Shown piece after piece: positions 33,565-41,531 of a DNA stretch of 43,510 nucleotides. Under the pieces are notes generated by a model. The model was not told the DNA's origin. It searched no databases and saw nothing but the letters and a program-made list of their open reading frames with translations. This stretch comes from an uncultured Eggerthellaceae bacterium. GTDB taxonomy: Bacteria; Actinomycetota; Coriobacteriia; Coriobacteriales; Eggerthellaceae. The stretch is from positions 1 through 43,510 of the forward strand of contig CANSWY010000013.1 of NCBI GenBank assembly GCA_947650915.1, written 5' to 3'. Position numbers and translations under genes: made by a program. Each line of letters begins with the position of its first letter. The stretch's first letter is position 1.

Positions 33565-34244
33565 CGCCGGATCCTCTCATCCCGCACGATCCGGCCGTCT
33601 TCCACCGCTATCACGCGGTCGGCCGCCAGGGCGATCTCTTCGTCGTGGGTGATGACCACCATGGTCTGGCCCAGCACGCGGTTCGAATCGCGCAGAAGCT
33701 GCATGATCTCAGCGCTGTTCTTCGTGTCCAGATTGCCCGTGGGCTCATCCGCCAGCACCACGGCCGGCGCGTTCATGAGCGCGCGCCCGATGGCCACGCG
33801 CTGCTGCTGGCCGCCGGAGAGCTGGCTGGGCAGATGCCCTTCGCGCCCGCGCAGCCCCAGCGTGTCCAGCAGGCTGGCCAGCCGCGGCTGGTTCACCGCG
33901 CGCCCGTCCAACGCCACCGGCAGCGTCATGTTCTCCACCACGTTCAGCACCGGCACCAGGTTGTAGAACTGGTAGACCAGCCCCACTTCCCGGCGGCGGA
34001 AGACCGCCAGCTCGTCATCCGTGCGCGCGTACACATCAGAGCCGTTCAGCAGCACTTTGCCGGAGGTGGGCCGATCCACCCCGCCCATCAGGTGCAGCAA
34101 CGTGGATTTGCCGGAACCGGATGACCCCACGATGGCCACGAATTCGCCTTCCTCCACCGCGAACGTGACATCGTCCAGCGCGATGGTCTGGGATTCGCCT
34201 TCCCCGTAGATCTTCGTCAGATGGCTGACCGCCAACATGCTCAT
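33561..34244 (-). CDS. ABC transporter ATPase (MacB/LolD/BceA type)
   Basis: A 227-residue ATPase of the family that pairs with FtsX-type permeases. Walker A GSSGSGKST, signature LSGGQQQR, Walker B VVLADEPTGNLD and switch histidine VVITHD are intact; LADEPTGNLD is characteristic of this group. The start at 34244 is chosen for an AAGGAGG site six bases ahead; a longer reading frame exists upstream. A 118-base gap to the kinase gene contains a regulatory dyad and a possible promoter, so the transporter pair probably forms its own transcription unit. Confidence 0.93.
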   Translation of the reverse strand: MSMLAVSHLTKIYGEGESQTIALDDVTFAVEEGEFVAIVGSSGSGKSTLLHLMGGVDRPTSGKVLLNGSDVYARTDDELAVFRRREVGLVYQFYNLVPVLNVVENMTLPVALDGRAVNQPRLASLLDTLGLRGREGHLPSQLSGGQQQRVAIGRALMNAPAVVLADEPTGNLDTKNSAEIMQLLRDSNRVLGQTMVVITHDEEIALAADRVIAVEDGRIVRDERIRR

Positions 34245-34269
34245 GACATCCTCCTTCTGCCTGCCCAGC

Positions 34270-34275
34270 ATGATA
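34270..34275 (-). promoter_or_regulatory. Possible -10 element of the ATPase-permease operon
   Basis: Minus-strand TATCAT, one mismatch from TATAAT, with no good -35 element at the right distance. That pattern fits an activator-dependent promoter; the upstream dyad at 34319-34336 would be the activator site. Confidence 0.45.
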
Positions 34276-34318
34276 GGTGACAGCATGAAGGGCGCTCATT
34301 GGCCGCCCGTGACGCGCG

Positions 34319-34336
34319 CATTACAAGGCTGTAATG
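34319..34336. promoter_or_regulatory. TTACA-N4-TGTAA dyad, candidate response-regulator site
   Basis: CATTACA-AGGC-TGTAATG, a perfect 7-bp dyad between the kinase stop and the transporter ATPase start. It matches, as I recall it, the TnACA-N4-TGTnA consensus for BceR-type response regulators in Firmicutes. Its place ahead of the transporter genes suggests activation by the adjacent regulator. Confidence 0.6.
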
Positions 34337-34362
34337 GACGAGAGCCCAACGAAGGGGGAGTT

Positions 34363-35349
34363 TCACACCACCAGCTTCGGGAAGGCCAGGACGAACTGCG
34401 CGCCGCCCTCAGGCGCGTTCGCCGCCGTGAGCGTGCCGCCCTGCACGGATACCAGCGCACGCGCCAGCGCCAGCCCGATGCCGAAGCCCTGCGTGACGTT
34501 CTGCCCCCGGTAGAAGCGGTCGAACAGGCGGGGGAGATCCTCCGGCGCGAACCCGAGACCGGTGTCCGTCACCGTGATGCGCGTGGCCAGCGCGTCTTCG
34601 GTGGCCGCCAAGGTGACCATGCCGCCGTCCGGCGCGTGTTCGGCGCAGTTCTTCAGGATGTTCTCCAACGCTTCGGTGGACCAGAGCGCATCCCCGGCGA
34701 ACGACGCGCCCTCTTGCACCTGGCAGACGAAGCTGATGTCGTGCAGGTCGAAGGACACCAGCAATGGCTCAACCGCCCGCTGTGCCAGCTCCTGCACACC
34801 CACCGGCTTGCGTTCCACACGGATGGCGCCAGCGTCCACCTTCGCGATCTTCAACAAGGACGTGACCAACCACGACACGCGGTCCAGCATCCCTTCCAGC
34901 TGCCGGACCGCTTCACGGCGCTCCTGAGCATCTTGGGTACGCTCGATCTTCGGCAGCATGAGCGCCGCCGCCGTGAGCGGCGTGCGGATCTGGTGGGACA
35001 CGTCCGCCAACGCGTCGGACAGGGCGTTGCGCTCCTCTTCCAGAAGGGTGTTCGCACGATCCAGCCGTGCCACCATCTTCGCCAGTTCGTTGGAGAGCAC
35101 CGCCACGTCCCCTTCGCGGCAGTTCGCCAGGTCAACGCGGCGCCCGTCAAGCAGGATCTGGTCGATCTGCTGAGCCAAGCGCATGATCTGCCGCCGCCGA
35201 TGCAGGGATGCGCCCACGAAGAACGCCAACGCCACTGCGCCGCACACTGCCACCCACGGCCGCGCGTCTGTGGGAGCCAGCGCACCGATGAGCACCACAG
35301 CCGCACCTAACAGAGCGCTTTGGAGGATGAAGGTGCGCCAGGACCCCAC
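34363..35349 (-). CDS. Sensor histidine kinase with short membrane domain
   Basis: A 328-residue kinase. Two helices (about residues 8-25 and 32-48) are separated by only a few residues, so there is almost no extracytoplasmic sensor; this is the intramembrane-sensing arrangement of BceS-type kinases. Then follow a HAMP-like or linker helix, the H-box DVSHQIRTPLTAA (about residues 120-132), N-box ENILKNCAEHA, G1 VTDTGLGF and G2 GFGIGLALA. The start is a GTG at 35349, set by a GGGGGAG site that overlaps the response regulator stop; one base separates the two genes. Such kinases often sense through their cognate ABC transporter, here the genes just downstream. Confidence 0.9.
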   Translation of the reverse strand: MGSWRTFILQSALLGAAVVLIGALAPTDARPWVAVCGAVALAFFVGASLHRRRQIMRLAQQIDQILLDGRRVDLANCREGDVAVLSNELAKMVARLDRANTLLEEERNALSDALADVSHQIRTPLTAAALMLPKIERTQDAQERREAVRQLEGMLDRVSWLVTSLLKIAKVDAGAIRVERKPVGVQELAQRAVEPLLVSFDLHDISFVCQVQEGASFAGDALWSTEALENILKNCAEHAPDGGMVTLAATEDALATRITVTDTGLGFAPEDLPRLFDRFYRGQNVTQGFGIGLALARALVSVQGGTLTAANAPEGGAQFVLAFPKLVV

Positions 35350-35350
35350 G

Positions 35351-36022
35351 CTACTCCCCCACTTTGTAGCCCAGCCCGCGCGCCGTGACGATGATCTGCG
35401 GCTCTGCCGGATCCGTTTCGATCTTCTCACGCAAGCGCTTCACGTACACGTTCAGCGCGTTATCCGACACATATTCGCCCGCGCTCTCCCAGACGGCATC
35501 GCGCAGCGCCTCACGCGTCACCAGCTTGCCCTTGCGCTGAAAGAAGCAGAGCAGGAGCTTGTATTCCAGCGCGGACAGGAACACCTCCGCGCCCGCTTTC
35601 GTGACGGCGGCCGAGGCAGCATCCAGCCGGACATCCCCCACGCTGATCACGCTGGCCGCTGGGTTCGCGCGCCGGAGCGCGCCTTTGATGCGCGACATCA
35701 GCTCCCGCGGACGGAATGGTTTCGTGATGTAGTCCACCGCGCCCATGTCCAGGCCGGCCACCGTGGAATATTCGTCATCGGATGCCGTGAGGAAGATGAC
35801 GGGCATCTGCGGGGCCGCGTCGCGCGCCGCCGCGCACACGGCGAACCCGTTACCTTGGGTGAGGGACACATCCAGAAGCGCGATGTCGAACGCGCTGGCG
35901 CGCAGGGCAGCGCACGCCTCATCCTGCGTGGCGAACGCAACGGCATCGAGCCCTTCGCTTTCCAGAAGGTCCGTCAACGCGGCCACGATGGCCTGGTCGT
36001 CTTCCACCAAGAGCACTCTCAT
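35351..36022 (-). CDS. OmpR-family response regulator
   Basis: A 223-residue regulator. The receiver domain (1-120) has VEDD at its acidic pocket, the phosphoacceptor aspartate in LLDVSL near 51, threonine in LTASD and lysine in TKPFRPRELM. The C-terminal winged helix (130-223) ends in the typical DNALNVYVKRLREKIE...TARGLGYKV. The start ATG lacks a Shine-Dalgarno sequence, and a TATACT -10 lies seven bases upstream, so the message may be leaderless. Forms an operon with the kinase gene and probably controls the transporter downstream. Confidence 0.93.
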   Translation of the reverse strand: MRVLLVEDDQAIVAALTDLLESEGLDAVAFATQDEACAALRASAFDIALLDVSLTQGNGFAVCAAARDAAPQMPVIFLTASDDEYSTVAGLDMGAVDYITKPFRPRELMSRIKGALRRANPAASVISVGDVRLDAASAAVTKAGAEVFLSALEYKLLLCFFQRKGKLVTREALRDAVWESAGEYVSDNALNVYVKRLREKIETDPAEPQIIVTARGLGYKVGE

Positions 36023-36029
36023 GAGTGCC

Positions 36030-36035
36030 AGTATA
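36030..36035 (-). promoter_or_regulatory. -10 element for a leaderless response-regulator transcript
   Basis: Minus-strand TATACT, seven bases before the ATG at 36022. Transcription would begin at or next to the start codon. The -35 region is poor (CTGTGG at 17-base spacing). Confidence 0.45.
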
Positions 36036-36063
36036 ACGAACCCTCACCCCCGCCACAGACGCA

Positions 36064-36213
36064 CGGATGCGCAAAAGGGACGTTCCAAATTGCACAGAGC
36101 AGAGGGGCGGCTTGATGTGCAAAAGGGACGTTCCAAATTGCACATAGGAAAAGAGAGCCAACACTGAAAGACTGCTCCTATGTGCAATTTGGGACGTCCC
36201 TTTTGCACATCCG
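36064..36213 (+). repeat. Long inverted-repeat element, locus 11
   Basis: Outer left arm 36065-36096 (GATGCGCAAAAGGG), inner left arm 36113-36149, loop, right arm 36176-36212. It lies between the response regulator start and the pentapeptide gene stop, 16 bases from the latter. Confidence 0.9.
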
Positions 36214-36228
36214 CCCGGTTCGTCTCCG

Positions 36229-36942
36229 TCAAGCGTCCACGATGATGACGCCCAGACGCTTGGCGATGCCAGCAGCCTGGATGAGATCCATGCGGCAGCC
36301 CTTCAGCTCTTCCATGCTGTCAGAGATGGTGAGCGCGCCCAAGCGGCAGCTGCTGAGATCCATGCCGGAGAGCCCCATGCGAAAGAAGCTGATGCCTTCA
36401 AGGGTGCAATCCCAGAACGCCGTGCGCTTCTGCGCACCATAGCTCAGATCCGCCCCGGTGAGGTCAGAGGCTTGGATCACGCAATCTTCCAGCTTGGCGC
36501 GCACGAAGCTTGCCAGGTTGAGCGCACATTCAGCCACGCGCGTGCGCATGAGGCGCGCGTCGCTCAGATCAGCGCCGATGAGCTTGCAAGAGGTGAAGCT
36601 GCACCGGGTGAAGTTCGCGTCTTCGAACAGACAATTGGAGAAGTCGCAATCCTCGAACGCCACATCCACGAACCAGCTTTTGGAAAGATCGCACCCTTGG
36701 AACATGCAGTGCTCCACACGAGATGCGCTGAGCTCCGTGAACGCGAGCGGCACGCCCGGTGCCCGCACGCCCTCCAAGTGCACGGACGAGAGCGAAAGCC
36801 CTTCCGTGACGCCCGCGCCTTCGCCCGCCTCTTCCAGCAGCGGTGCCACGTCATCCACCCGCTCAAGCGACGCCGCCACCCGCGGCGCGCCCACCTTCGG
36901 CTCAGATGGCCCTGCGTCTACCTGTGGCCCGATACTGCCCAT
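36229..36942 (-). CDS. Pentapeptide-repeat protein
   Basis: A protein of about 237 residues. The central part (about 75-205) consists of degenerate five-residue repeats, A(D/N)LxX, such as CDFSNCLFEDANFTRC, then SFTSCKLIGADLSDARL, which fold into a right-handed quadrilateral beta helix. Cysteine is unusually frequent at several repeat positions. Such proteins include DNA-gyrase mimics like Qnr and MfpA, but many have no known role, and this one has not the features to assign it. The N-terminal 70 residues are acidic and non-repetitive. The start at 36942 is uncertain, with only a weak AGGG ahead; it follows the small membrane-protein gene by 20 bases. Confidence 0.8.
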   Translation of the reverse strand: MGSIGPQVDAGPSEPKVGAPRVAASLERVDDVAPLLEEAGEGAGVTEGLSLSSVHLEGVRAPGVPLAFTELSASRVEHCMFQGCDLSKSWFVDVAFEDCDFSNCLFEDANFTRCSFTSCKLIGADLSDARLMRTRVAECALNLASFVRAKLEDCVIQASDLTGADLSYGAQKRTAFWDCTLEGISFFRMGLSGMDLSSCRLGALTISDSMEELKGCRMDLIQAAGIAKRLGVIIVDA

Positions 36943-36962
36943 CAACCCTGACGCATCCACCC

Positions 36963-37415
36963 TCAGGCCAGGCGCGTGCGTTTGGTGACAGGGCAGGTGA
37001 TGGTGCCGCCACGGTGGACGTAATGCACCAAAAAACCGATGCCGGCCAGCGCCAGCGCGCAACCCAACCCGGTATAGAAAAACGCCACGAACCAGCTGGG
37101 CACCAAGCCCGCCGCGCGCAAGCCGATGCCGCCGCCCATCATGATGGCCATGATGACGTAGCCCTTCACATCGAAGAAACGCAGCACATGCATGCGGTCC
37201 TCCCCATAGCCGCGGATGCGGTCAGCGTGCTTGCCCACCAGCTTGCTGAACATGGGGTGGAACGCCAGGAATACAGCGGGGATGCCCAGCACCAACAGCA
37301 GAGGTGGCTGGCCTTCGGCGGCTGCCAGCACGCCCAGGCGCACGATGTTGATGCCCGCCAAGAACCACACGGCTGCCGCGATGAGCAAGAGATATCTGGC
37401 AGGGATCTTGAACAT
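36963..37415 (-). CDS. Small membrane protein of unknown function
   Basis: A 150-residue protein with four predicted helices: ARYLLLIAAAVWFLAGINIV, PPLLLVLGIPAVFLAFHPMF, VKGYVIMAIMMGGGIGLRAAG and WFVAFFYTGLGCALALAGIGFL. The loop between helices 2 and 3 is basic (HADRIRGYGEDRMHVLRFFD), probably cytoplasmic. I do not recognise a family. The start at 37415 follows a strong GGAGGAG; longer frames upstream are unlikely. It lies 85 bases past pdxT and just ahead of the pentapeptide gene in the same direction. Confidence 0.78.
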   Translation of the reverse strand: MFKIPARYLLLIAAAVWFLAGINIVRLGVLAAAEGQPPLLLVLGIPAVFLAFHPMFSKLVGKHADRIRGYGEDRMHVLRFFDVKGYVIMAIMMGGGIGLRAAGLVPSWFVAFFYTGLGCALALAGIGFLVHYVHRGGTITCPVTKRTRLA

Positions 37416-37500
37416 GGCTCCTCCGTTCGCGCACCGCTCTCGTCTGCTTTCGCGCGCATCATACACCCGCCACCGTGCGTTGAACAAGATGCGAGCATCT

Positions 37501-38100
37501 TCATGGAATGAGCTCAAGAAGCCGCTCATGGATGCGCGCATCCGCGGTCAATTCCGGATGATGCGCGCAGCCGATCTGATCGCCGCAGCGCACGCAGACC
37601 GGCTGTCCCTCCAAGCTTACCAGCACCTCCACTCCTTCGCCCGCTGATGTGATGCGCGGGGCACGGATGAAGCGCAGGGGCACTGGATCCTCCCTGTTCG
37701 GCAACCCCGCATGCGCCTGGCCTTCCGCTTGGAAGCTGCCCAGCTGGCGCCCGTAGGCATTGCGCTCCACCGCCACCGGCAGCGTGCCGAACCCGCGCAC
37801 CGGGCTGGGCCGCCCCTCCTCACGCACGTCCTGTGCAAGCAGGATCAGCCCCGCACAGGTGCCCAGCACCGGCATGCCTTCTTCGATGGCGCGGCGGAGC
37901 GGATCGAACATGTCCAGCTCGTGCAAAAGCTTCGCCTGCACGGTGGATTCGCCGCCCGGGAGCACCAGCGCGTCGAACGGCTTGAGCGCATCCGCCCGCT
38001 GGCGCAGTTGGAACGTTTCGCAGCCCAAGCCCTGCAGCACCGCCTCATGTTCGGCGAACGCGCCTTGCACGGCCAGCACCGCCACGCGCGGCGCGCTCAC
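37501..38100 (-). CDS. pdxT: Pyridoxal 5'-phosphate synthase glutaminase subunit
   Basis: A 199-residue class I glutaminase that gives ammonia to PdxS. The nucleophile is in [11 protein letters not shown], the oxyanion loop in [10 protein letters not shown], and the catalytic histidine/glutamate pair in [22 protein letters not shown] at the N terminus is diagnostic of PdxT. The start is a GTG overlapping the pdxS stop (GTGA), as expected for subunits of one complex. Confidence 0.96.
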   Translation of the reverse strand: MSAPRVAVLAVQGAFAEHEAVLQGLGCETFQLRQRADALKPFDALVLPGGESTVQAKLLHELDMFDPLRRAIEEGMPVLGTCAGLILLAQDVREEGRPSPVRGFGTLPVAVERNAYGRQLGSFQAEGQAHAGLPNREDPVPLRFIRAPRITSAGEGVEVLVSLEGQPVCVRCGDQIGCAHHPELTADARIHERLLELIP

Positions 38101-39014
38101 TGGCCGCGCTCCTCCATGATGAGCTGGATCTCATCCGCATTGATGCCCACCATGGCCTCGCCCAGGTCTTCCGAGAGCGCGGCCACCAGTTCGGCGTCCT
38201 GATAGTTGGCCGTGGCCTTCACGATGGCAGCCGCCCGACGCGCTGGATCGCCTGACTTGAAGATGCCGCTGCCCACGAACACGCCTTCCGCGCCCAGCTG
38301 CATCATGAGCGACGCATCCGCCGGCGTGGCGATGCCGCCAGCCGCGAAGTTCACCACGAGCAGGCGCCCGGTCTCATGCACGGCGCGCAAAAGGTCCAGC
38401 GGCACCGCCAGCTGCTTCGCCGCTTCAAAGAGCTCATCTTCATCCAACGCGGCCACGCGGCGCAACTCCTGCTGCATGGCGCGCATGTGGCGCACCGCCT
38501 GGATGACGTCTCCGGTGCCCGGTTCACCCTTGGTGCGGATCATGGCCGCGCCCTCCGCGATGCGCCTGAGAGCCTCGCCCAGGTTCCGCGCGCCGCACAC
38601 GAACGCTGCGGAAAAACGCGCCTTGTCTATATGGTAGACGTCGTCTGCCGGAGAGAGCACTTCCGATTCGTCGATGTAGTCAATGTCGATGGCCTGCAGC
38701 ACCTGCGCTTCTGCGAAGTGCCCGATGCGGCACTTCGCCATGACCGGGACGGACACGGCCGCTTGGATGCGCTTGATGAGCACCGGATCGCTCATGCGCG
38801 AAACGCCGCCGGCCGCGCGGATATCTGCGGGTATGCGCTCCAACGCCATCACCGCGCACGCGCCCGCCTCTTCCGCGATGCGCGCTTGCTCCGGCGTGGT
38901 CACGTCCATGATGACGCCGCCCTTGAGCATCTGCGCCAGTTCGCGGTTGAGCGCCAAACGCTCTTCTGCCGGTTTTCCTTGGATGCCTTGTTCTGTCATG
39001 CCGTTCGCTCGCAC
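38097..39014 (-). CDS. pdxS: Pyridoxal 5'-phosphate synthase lyase subunit
   Basis: A 305-residue (beta/alpha)8 enzyme that makes PLP from ribose 5-phosphate, glyceraldehyde 3-phosphate and ammonia, as a dodecamer decorated by PdxT. Catalytic parts are visible: [13 protein letters not shown] (aspartate), [10 protein letters not shown] (lysine), and the second lysine in [26 protein letters not shown] is the phosphate site. Two starts are possible: GTG at 39014, with GGGAGG five bases ahead, and ATG at 38999 without a good site; the first is preferred. The gene is divergent from the pdxR-like regulator 110 bases away. Confidence 0.96.
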   Translation of the reverse strand: MRANGMTEQGIQGKPAEERLALNRELAQMLKGGVIMDVTTPEQARIAEEAGACAVMALERIPADIRAAGGVSRMSDPVLIKRIQAAVSVPVMAKCRIGHFAEAQVLQAIDIDYIDESEVLSPADDVYHIDKARFSAAFVCGARNLGEALRRIAEGAAMIRTKGEPGTGDVIQAVRHMRAMQQELRRVAALDEDELFEAAKQLAVPLDLLRAVHETGRLLVVNFAAGGIATPADASLMMQLGAEGVFVGSGIFKSGDPARRAAAIVKATANYQDAELVAALSEDLGEAMVGINADEIQLIMEERGQ

Positions 39015-39093
39015 TGAAGCCTCCCGTCTGTCCGCTCTTGCCGTCTGGCGCGGGATGCTACGGGAAATCTGGTCTGGTGTTTATGCTCAGTTT

Positions 39094-39110
39094 CCATATT
39101 TCTGATATGG
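39094..39110. promoter_or_regulatory. Candidate PdxR operator
   Basis: CCATAT-TTCTG-ATATGG, a perfect 6-bp dyad in the 110-base space between pdxS and the divergent PdxR-type gene, 14 bases upstream of the latter's GTG. A tandem CTGGTCTGGT lies nearby at 39070-39079. Divergent regulators of this family usually control their neighbour, so this is the natural place for a site; I do not see the known corynebacterial PdxR motif. Confidence 0.4.
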
Positions 39111-39124
39111 CCAGAGGAGGAGCC

Positions 39125-40645
39125 GTGCTGACCTACGAGCTTGACCGCACGAACACGCTGCCGCTCTATGACCAGCTGTACCGGCATATCCGTGCGGACA
39201 TCGAATGCGGCGCGCTGGCATCGGGCGCGCGCCTGCCCTCCAAGCGCATGCTGGCGCGCCACTTGGGCGTCAGCCGCATCACCGTGGAAGGCGCGTTCGC
39301 ACAGCTTGCCGCTGAAGGCTACGTGACGGCCGAAGAGCGCAAGGGGCACTTCGTGGCCCCCTTCGAAGGAGCTGCCGCTGCTCCCGGAACGCCCCGCAAC
39401 AGAACGCCCGCTGCTCCCGGATCCATCCGTAGCAAAGGCTTCAGCCTTTGTCCCGCCCCCAGCGGACCCGCCGAACCCGATGAGACGCCCGCAGCCAGCG
39501 CACCTGACGCGCCCCTCGCCCCGGACCCCCTGCTGGCCGACCTCACGGGCGCCACGGCCCCCACCGGCCTGTTCCCCTACCAACACTGGGCGCGCACCCT
39601 GCGCGCGGTGCTGGCTGACGGGTCCGAAGAAACGCTCTTGTCCGCCGCTCAGCCTCAAGGGTTCCTTCCGCTGCGCCGCGCCCTCGCGCAGCATCTGCGC
39701 GGATTCCGCGGCATGGATGCCACGCCTGGACAGATCGTCATCGGGGCGGGTGCCCAGGTGCTCTACCAGCTGATCGCACAGCTGCTTCCCCCGGATGCCT
39801 GCATCGCGCTGGAAGATCCGGGCTACCCGCGCTTGGCGCGCATCTACGGATCCCTGGGCGTGCGCACCTGCGCCGTGCCGCCGCTCACGGACGCGCACGC
39901 CTTCGAACAGCTGCGCGCCACGGATGCCACCGCCGTGCACTGCATGCCTTCGCACCACTTCCCCACCGGTGCCACCATGCCCGCGCCCGTTCGCAGCCTG
40001 CTGATCACGTGGGCACAGGCGGCCCCGGGCCGTTTCGTCATCGAAGATGACTACGACTGCGAATTCCGCATGCAAGGAAAGGCCATCCCGCCGCTGGCCG
40101 CACGAAACCAAGACCAGATCATCTACCTGAACACCTTCACGAAGAGCCTGGGCGCGGCGTTCCGCATCGGCTACATGGTGCTCCCGCCCGCGCTAGCCGA
40201 ACGGTTCCGCACGCATCTGGGCTTCTATTCCTGCACCGTGGGCGGCATGGACCAGGCAACGCTCTGCCGCTTCATGGAGACGGGCGCGTACGAACGCCAC
40301 TGCAACCGGCTGCGCACGCACTACCGGCGCGTGTCCCGCCAGCTGGCGCAAGCACTGGAGGAAGCCATCCGGCCGCATGGAGGCAGCCTGGCGAACGTGG
40401 GTGCCGGGCTGCACTTCACCATGCACCTGCCGCACATGCGCACCGAATGCGCGCAAGCGGCCTTCCTTGAGGAGCTGGCGAACGCGGGCGTGCGGATGAA
40501 CCCGCTCTCAGCCTACCGCCGCACCTTGCCCTCAGACGATGCGGGCATGTTCCTGGTGTCCTTCAGCAGCGTGGACGAGCCTGCCATCCCCCTGATCGCG
40601 AACACCCTCCGCATGTGCATCAAGCCCTCTCCTGAACCCCGCTGA
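39125..40645 (+). CDS. pdxR: PdxR/MocR-family transcriptional regulator
   Basis: A 506-residue GntR-MocR regulator. Residues 1-75 form a winged helix (PLYDQLYRHIRADIECGAL, then LPSKRMLARHLGVSRITVE); residues about 135-506 form a class I aminotransferase-like domain that binds PLP as ligand, with the lysine in NTFTKSLGAAFRIGY and FVIEDDYDCEFR. The interdomain linker (about 78-135) contains a CGTAGC palindrome translated as RSKGFSLCP. The start is GTG at 39125 with AGGAGG close ahead; upstream ATG codons have no such site. Its divergent position to pdxST strongly suggests PLP-responsive control of that operon. The stop TGA overlaps repeat locus 12. Confidence 0.9.
   Translation: MLTYELDRTNTLPLYDQLYRHIRADIECGALASGARLPSKRMLARHLGVSRITVEGAFAQLAAEGYVTAEERKGHFVAPFEGAAAAPGTPRNRTPAAPGSIRSKGFSLCPAPSGPAEPDETPAASAPDAPLAPDPLLADLTGATAPTGLFPYQHWARTLRAVLADGSEETLLSAAQPQGFLPLRRALAQHLRGFRGMDATPGQIVIGAGAQVLYQLIAQLLPPDACIALEDPGYPRLARIYGSLGVRTCAVPPLTDAHAFEQLRATDATAVHCMPSHHFPTGATMPAPVRSLLITWAQAAPGRFVIEDDYDCEFRMQGKAIPPLAARNQDQIIYLNTFTKSLGAAFRIGYMVLPPALAERFRTHLGFYSCTVGGMDQATLCRFMETGAYERHCNRLRTHYRRVSRQLAQALEEAIRPHGGSLANVGAGLHFTMHLPHMRTECAQAAFLEELANAGVRMNPLSAYRRTLPSDDAGMFLVSFSSVDEPAIPLIANTLRMCIKPSPEPR
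39428..39450 (+). repeat. CGTAGC palindrome, inside pdxR linker (copy g)
   Basis: Same sequence as copies a, c and e, but here on the coding strand and translated as RSKGFSLCP between the DNA-binding and aminotransferase-like domains of the regulator. Confidence 0.88.
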
Positions 40646-40800
40646 TGTGCAAAAGGGATGTGCAAAAAGGACGTTCCAAATTGCACATAGGAATAGAGAA
40701 TGAGCACTGAAAGACCTTCCCTATGTGCAATTTGGGACGTCCCTTTTGCACATCCGTCAACCTCACGGGTGCAATTTGGGACGTCCCTTTCGCACATCGG
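40644..40800 (+). repeat. Long inverted-repeat element, locus 12
   Basis: A 13-base fragment of a left arm (GATGTGCAAAAGG) is followed directly by a full left arm (40657-40692), loop, right arm 40719-40754 and an outer right arm 40768-40799. The fragment's GA belongs to the pdxR TGA stop codon. Convergent gene junction. Confidence 0.88.
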
Positions 40801-40856
40801 CACGGTTGGGTCAGCCTTTTACACATGGCGAACGCGCTCTCGCGCAGGGGGGGACG

Positions 40857-41417
40857 CTACATCAGGGGTTTGCCCGCATCCCAGGCACCGGCCACCGCTT
40901 CGCCCACCACGCGGTAGATGCGCCGCGTCGAATCGTATACGAGCGGCTTCATCTTGCCGAAATCCACGCGTCCTTCGGCATCCAGGATGCTCTCGTCCAC
41001 GCGCGTGTTCACGATTTCGCCGATGAAGCGCTTCTCGCCGCCCCAGTCCTGCACGTCTTTCACGATGCATTCCATGGTCAGCGGGAACTCCTCGATCACC
41101 GGCGCGTCCACATGAGCGGACTTCACGAACGTGAGGCCGGATGCCTCCGCCTTGTCCACCTTGCGCCCCGTGGCCATACCGAAGTAGTCCGCTTCCACCA
41201 CATGCGCCACGTCAGCCGGTGCCACCGTGAACGCGCCCTTCGCCAGGATGTTCTCCGTGGTCTTGTGATCCCCGATGTTGATGGCCACCTCGCGCCGCGT
41301 GCATTCCCCGCCCCAGGCCACGTTCATGGCGTTCGGCGTGCCCGCCTCGTCGTAGCTGGCCACGATGAACACCGACTGCGGGAACAGCTCGCCCGCCGCA
41401 CCAAGATCCTTCTTCAT
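40857..41417 (-). CDS. Flavin reductase-like protein
   Basis: A 186-residue flavin-binding protein of the flavoredoxin/flavin reductase domain family. The N-terminal PQSVFIVASYDEAGTPNAMNVAWGGECTRREVAINIG and the following KTTENILAKGAFTVAPA are typical of FMN-binding split-barrel proteins, which reduce free flavin or carry electrons. AAAGGAG precedes the start. It is divergent from an HxlR-type regulator, a common arrangement for oxidative- or electrophile-stress flavoproteins, so control by that regulator is inferred. The partner oxidoreductase is not evident. Confidence 0.88.
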   Translation of the reverse strand: MKKDLGAAGELFPQSVFIVASYDEAGTPNAMNVAWGGECTRREVAINIGDHKTTENILAKGAFTVAPADVAHVVEADYFGMATGRKVDKAEASGLTFVKSAHVDAPVIEEFPLTMECIVKDVQDWGGEKRFIGEIVNTRVDESILDAEGRVDFGKMKPLVYDSTRRIYRVVGEAVAGAWDAGKPLM

Positions 41418-41485
41418 GCCGCGCTCCTTTCTGCGCTTGCGTTCGCCTTTTGAGAACAGTATCGTGAACAGCAGAAGCGAACGGA

Positions 41486-41510
41486 AGTACCATCTTTCAA
41501 GACAGGTGCT
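41486..41510. promoter_or_regulatory. Possible HxlR operator
   Basis: Imperfect dyad AGTACC-N13-GGTGCT between the divergent flavin reductase and HxlR genes. Five of six positions pair. Suggested only by position. Confidence 0.3.
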
Positions 41511-41531
41511 ATCTCAAAGGAAAGCGTTCCT

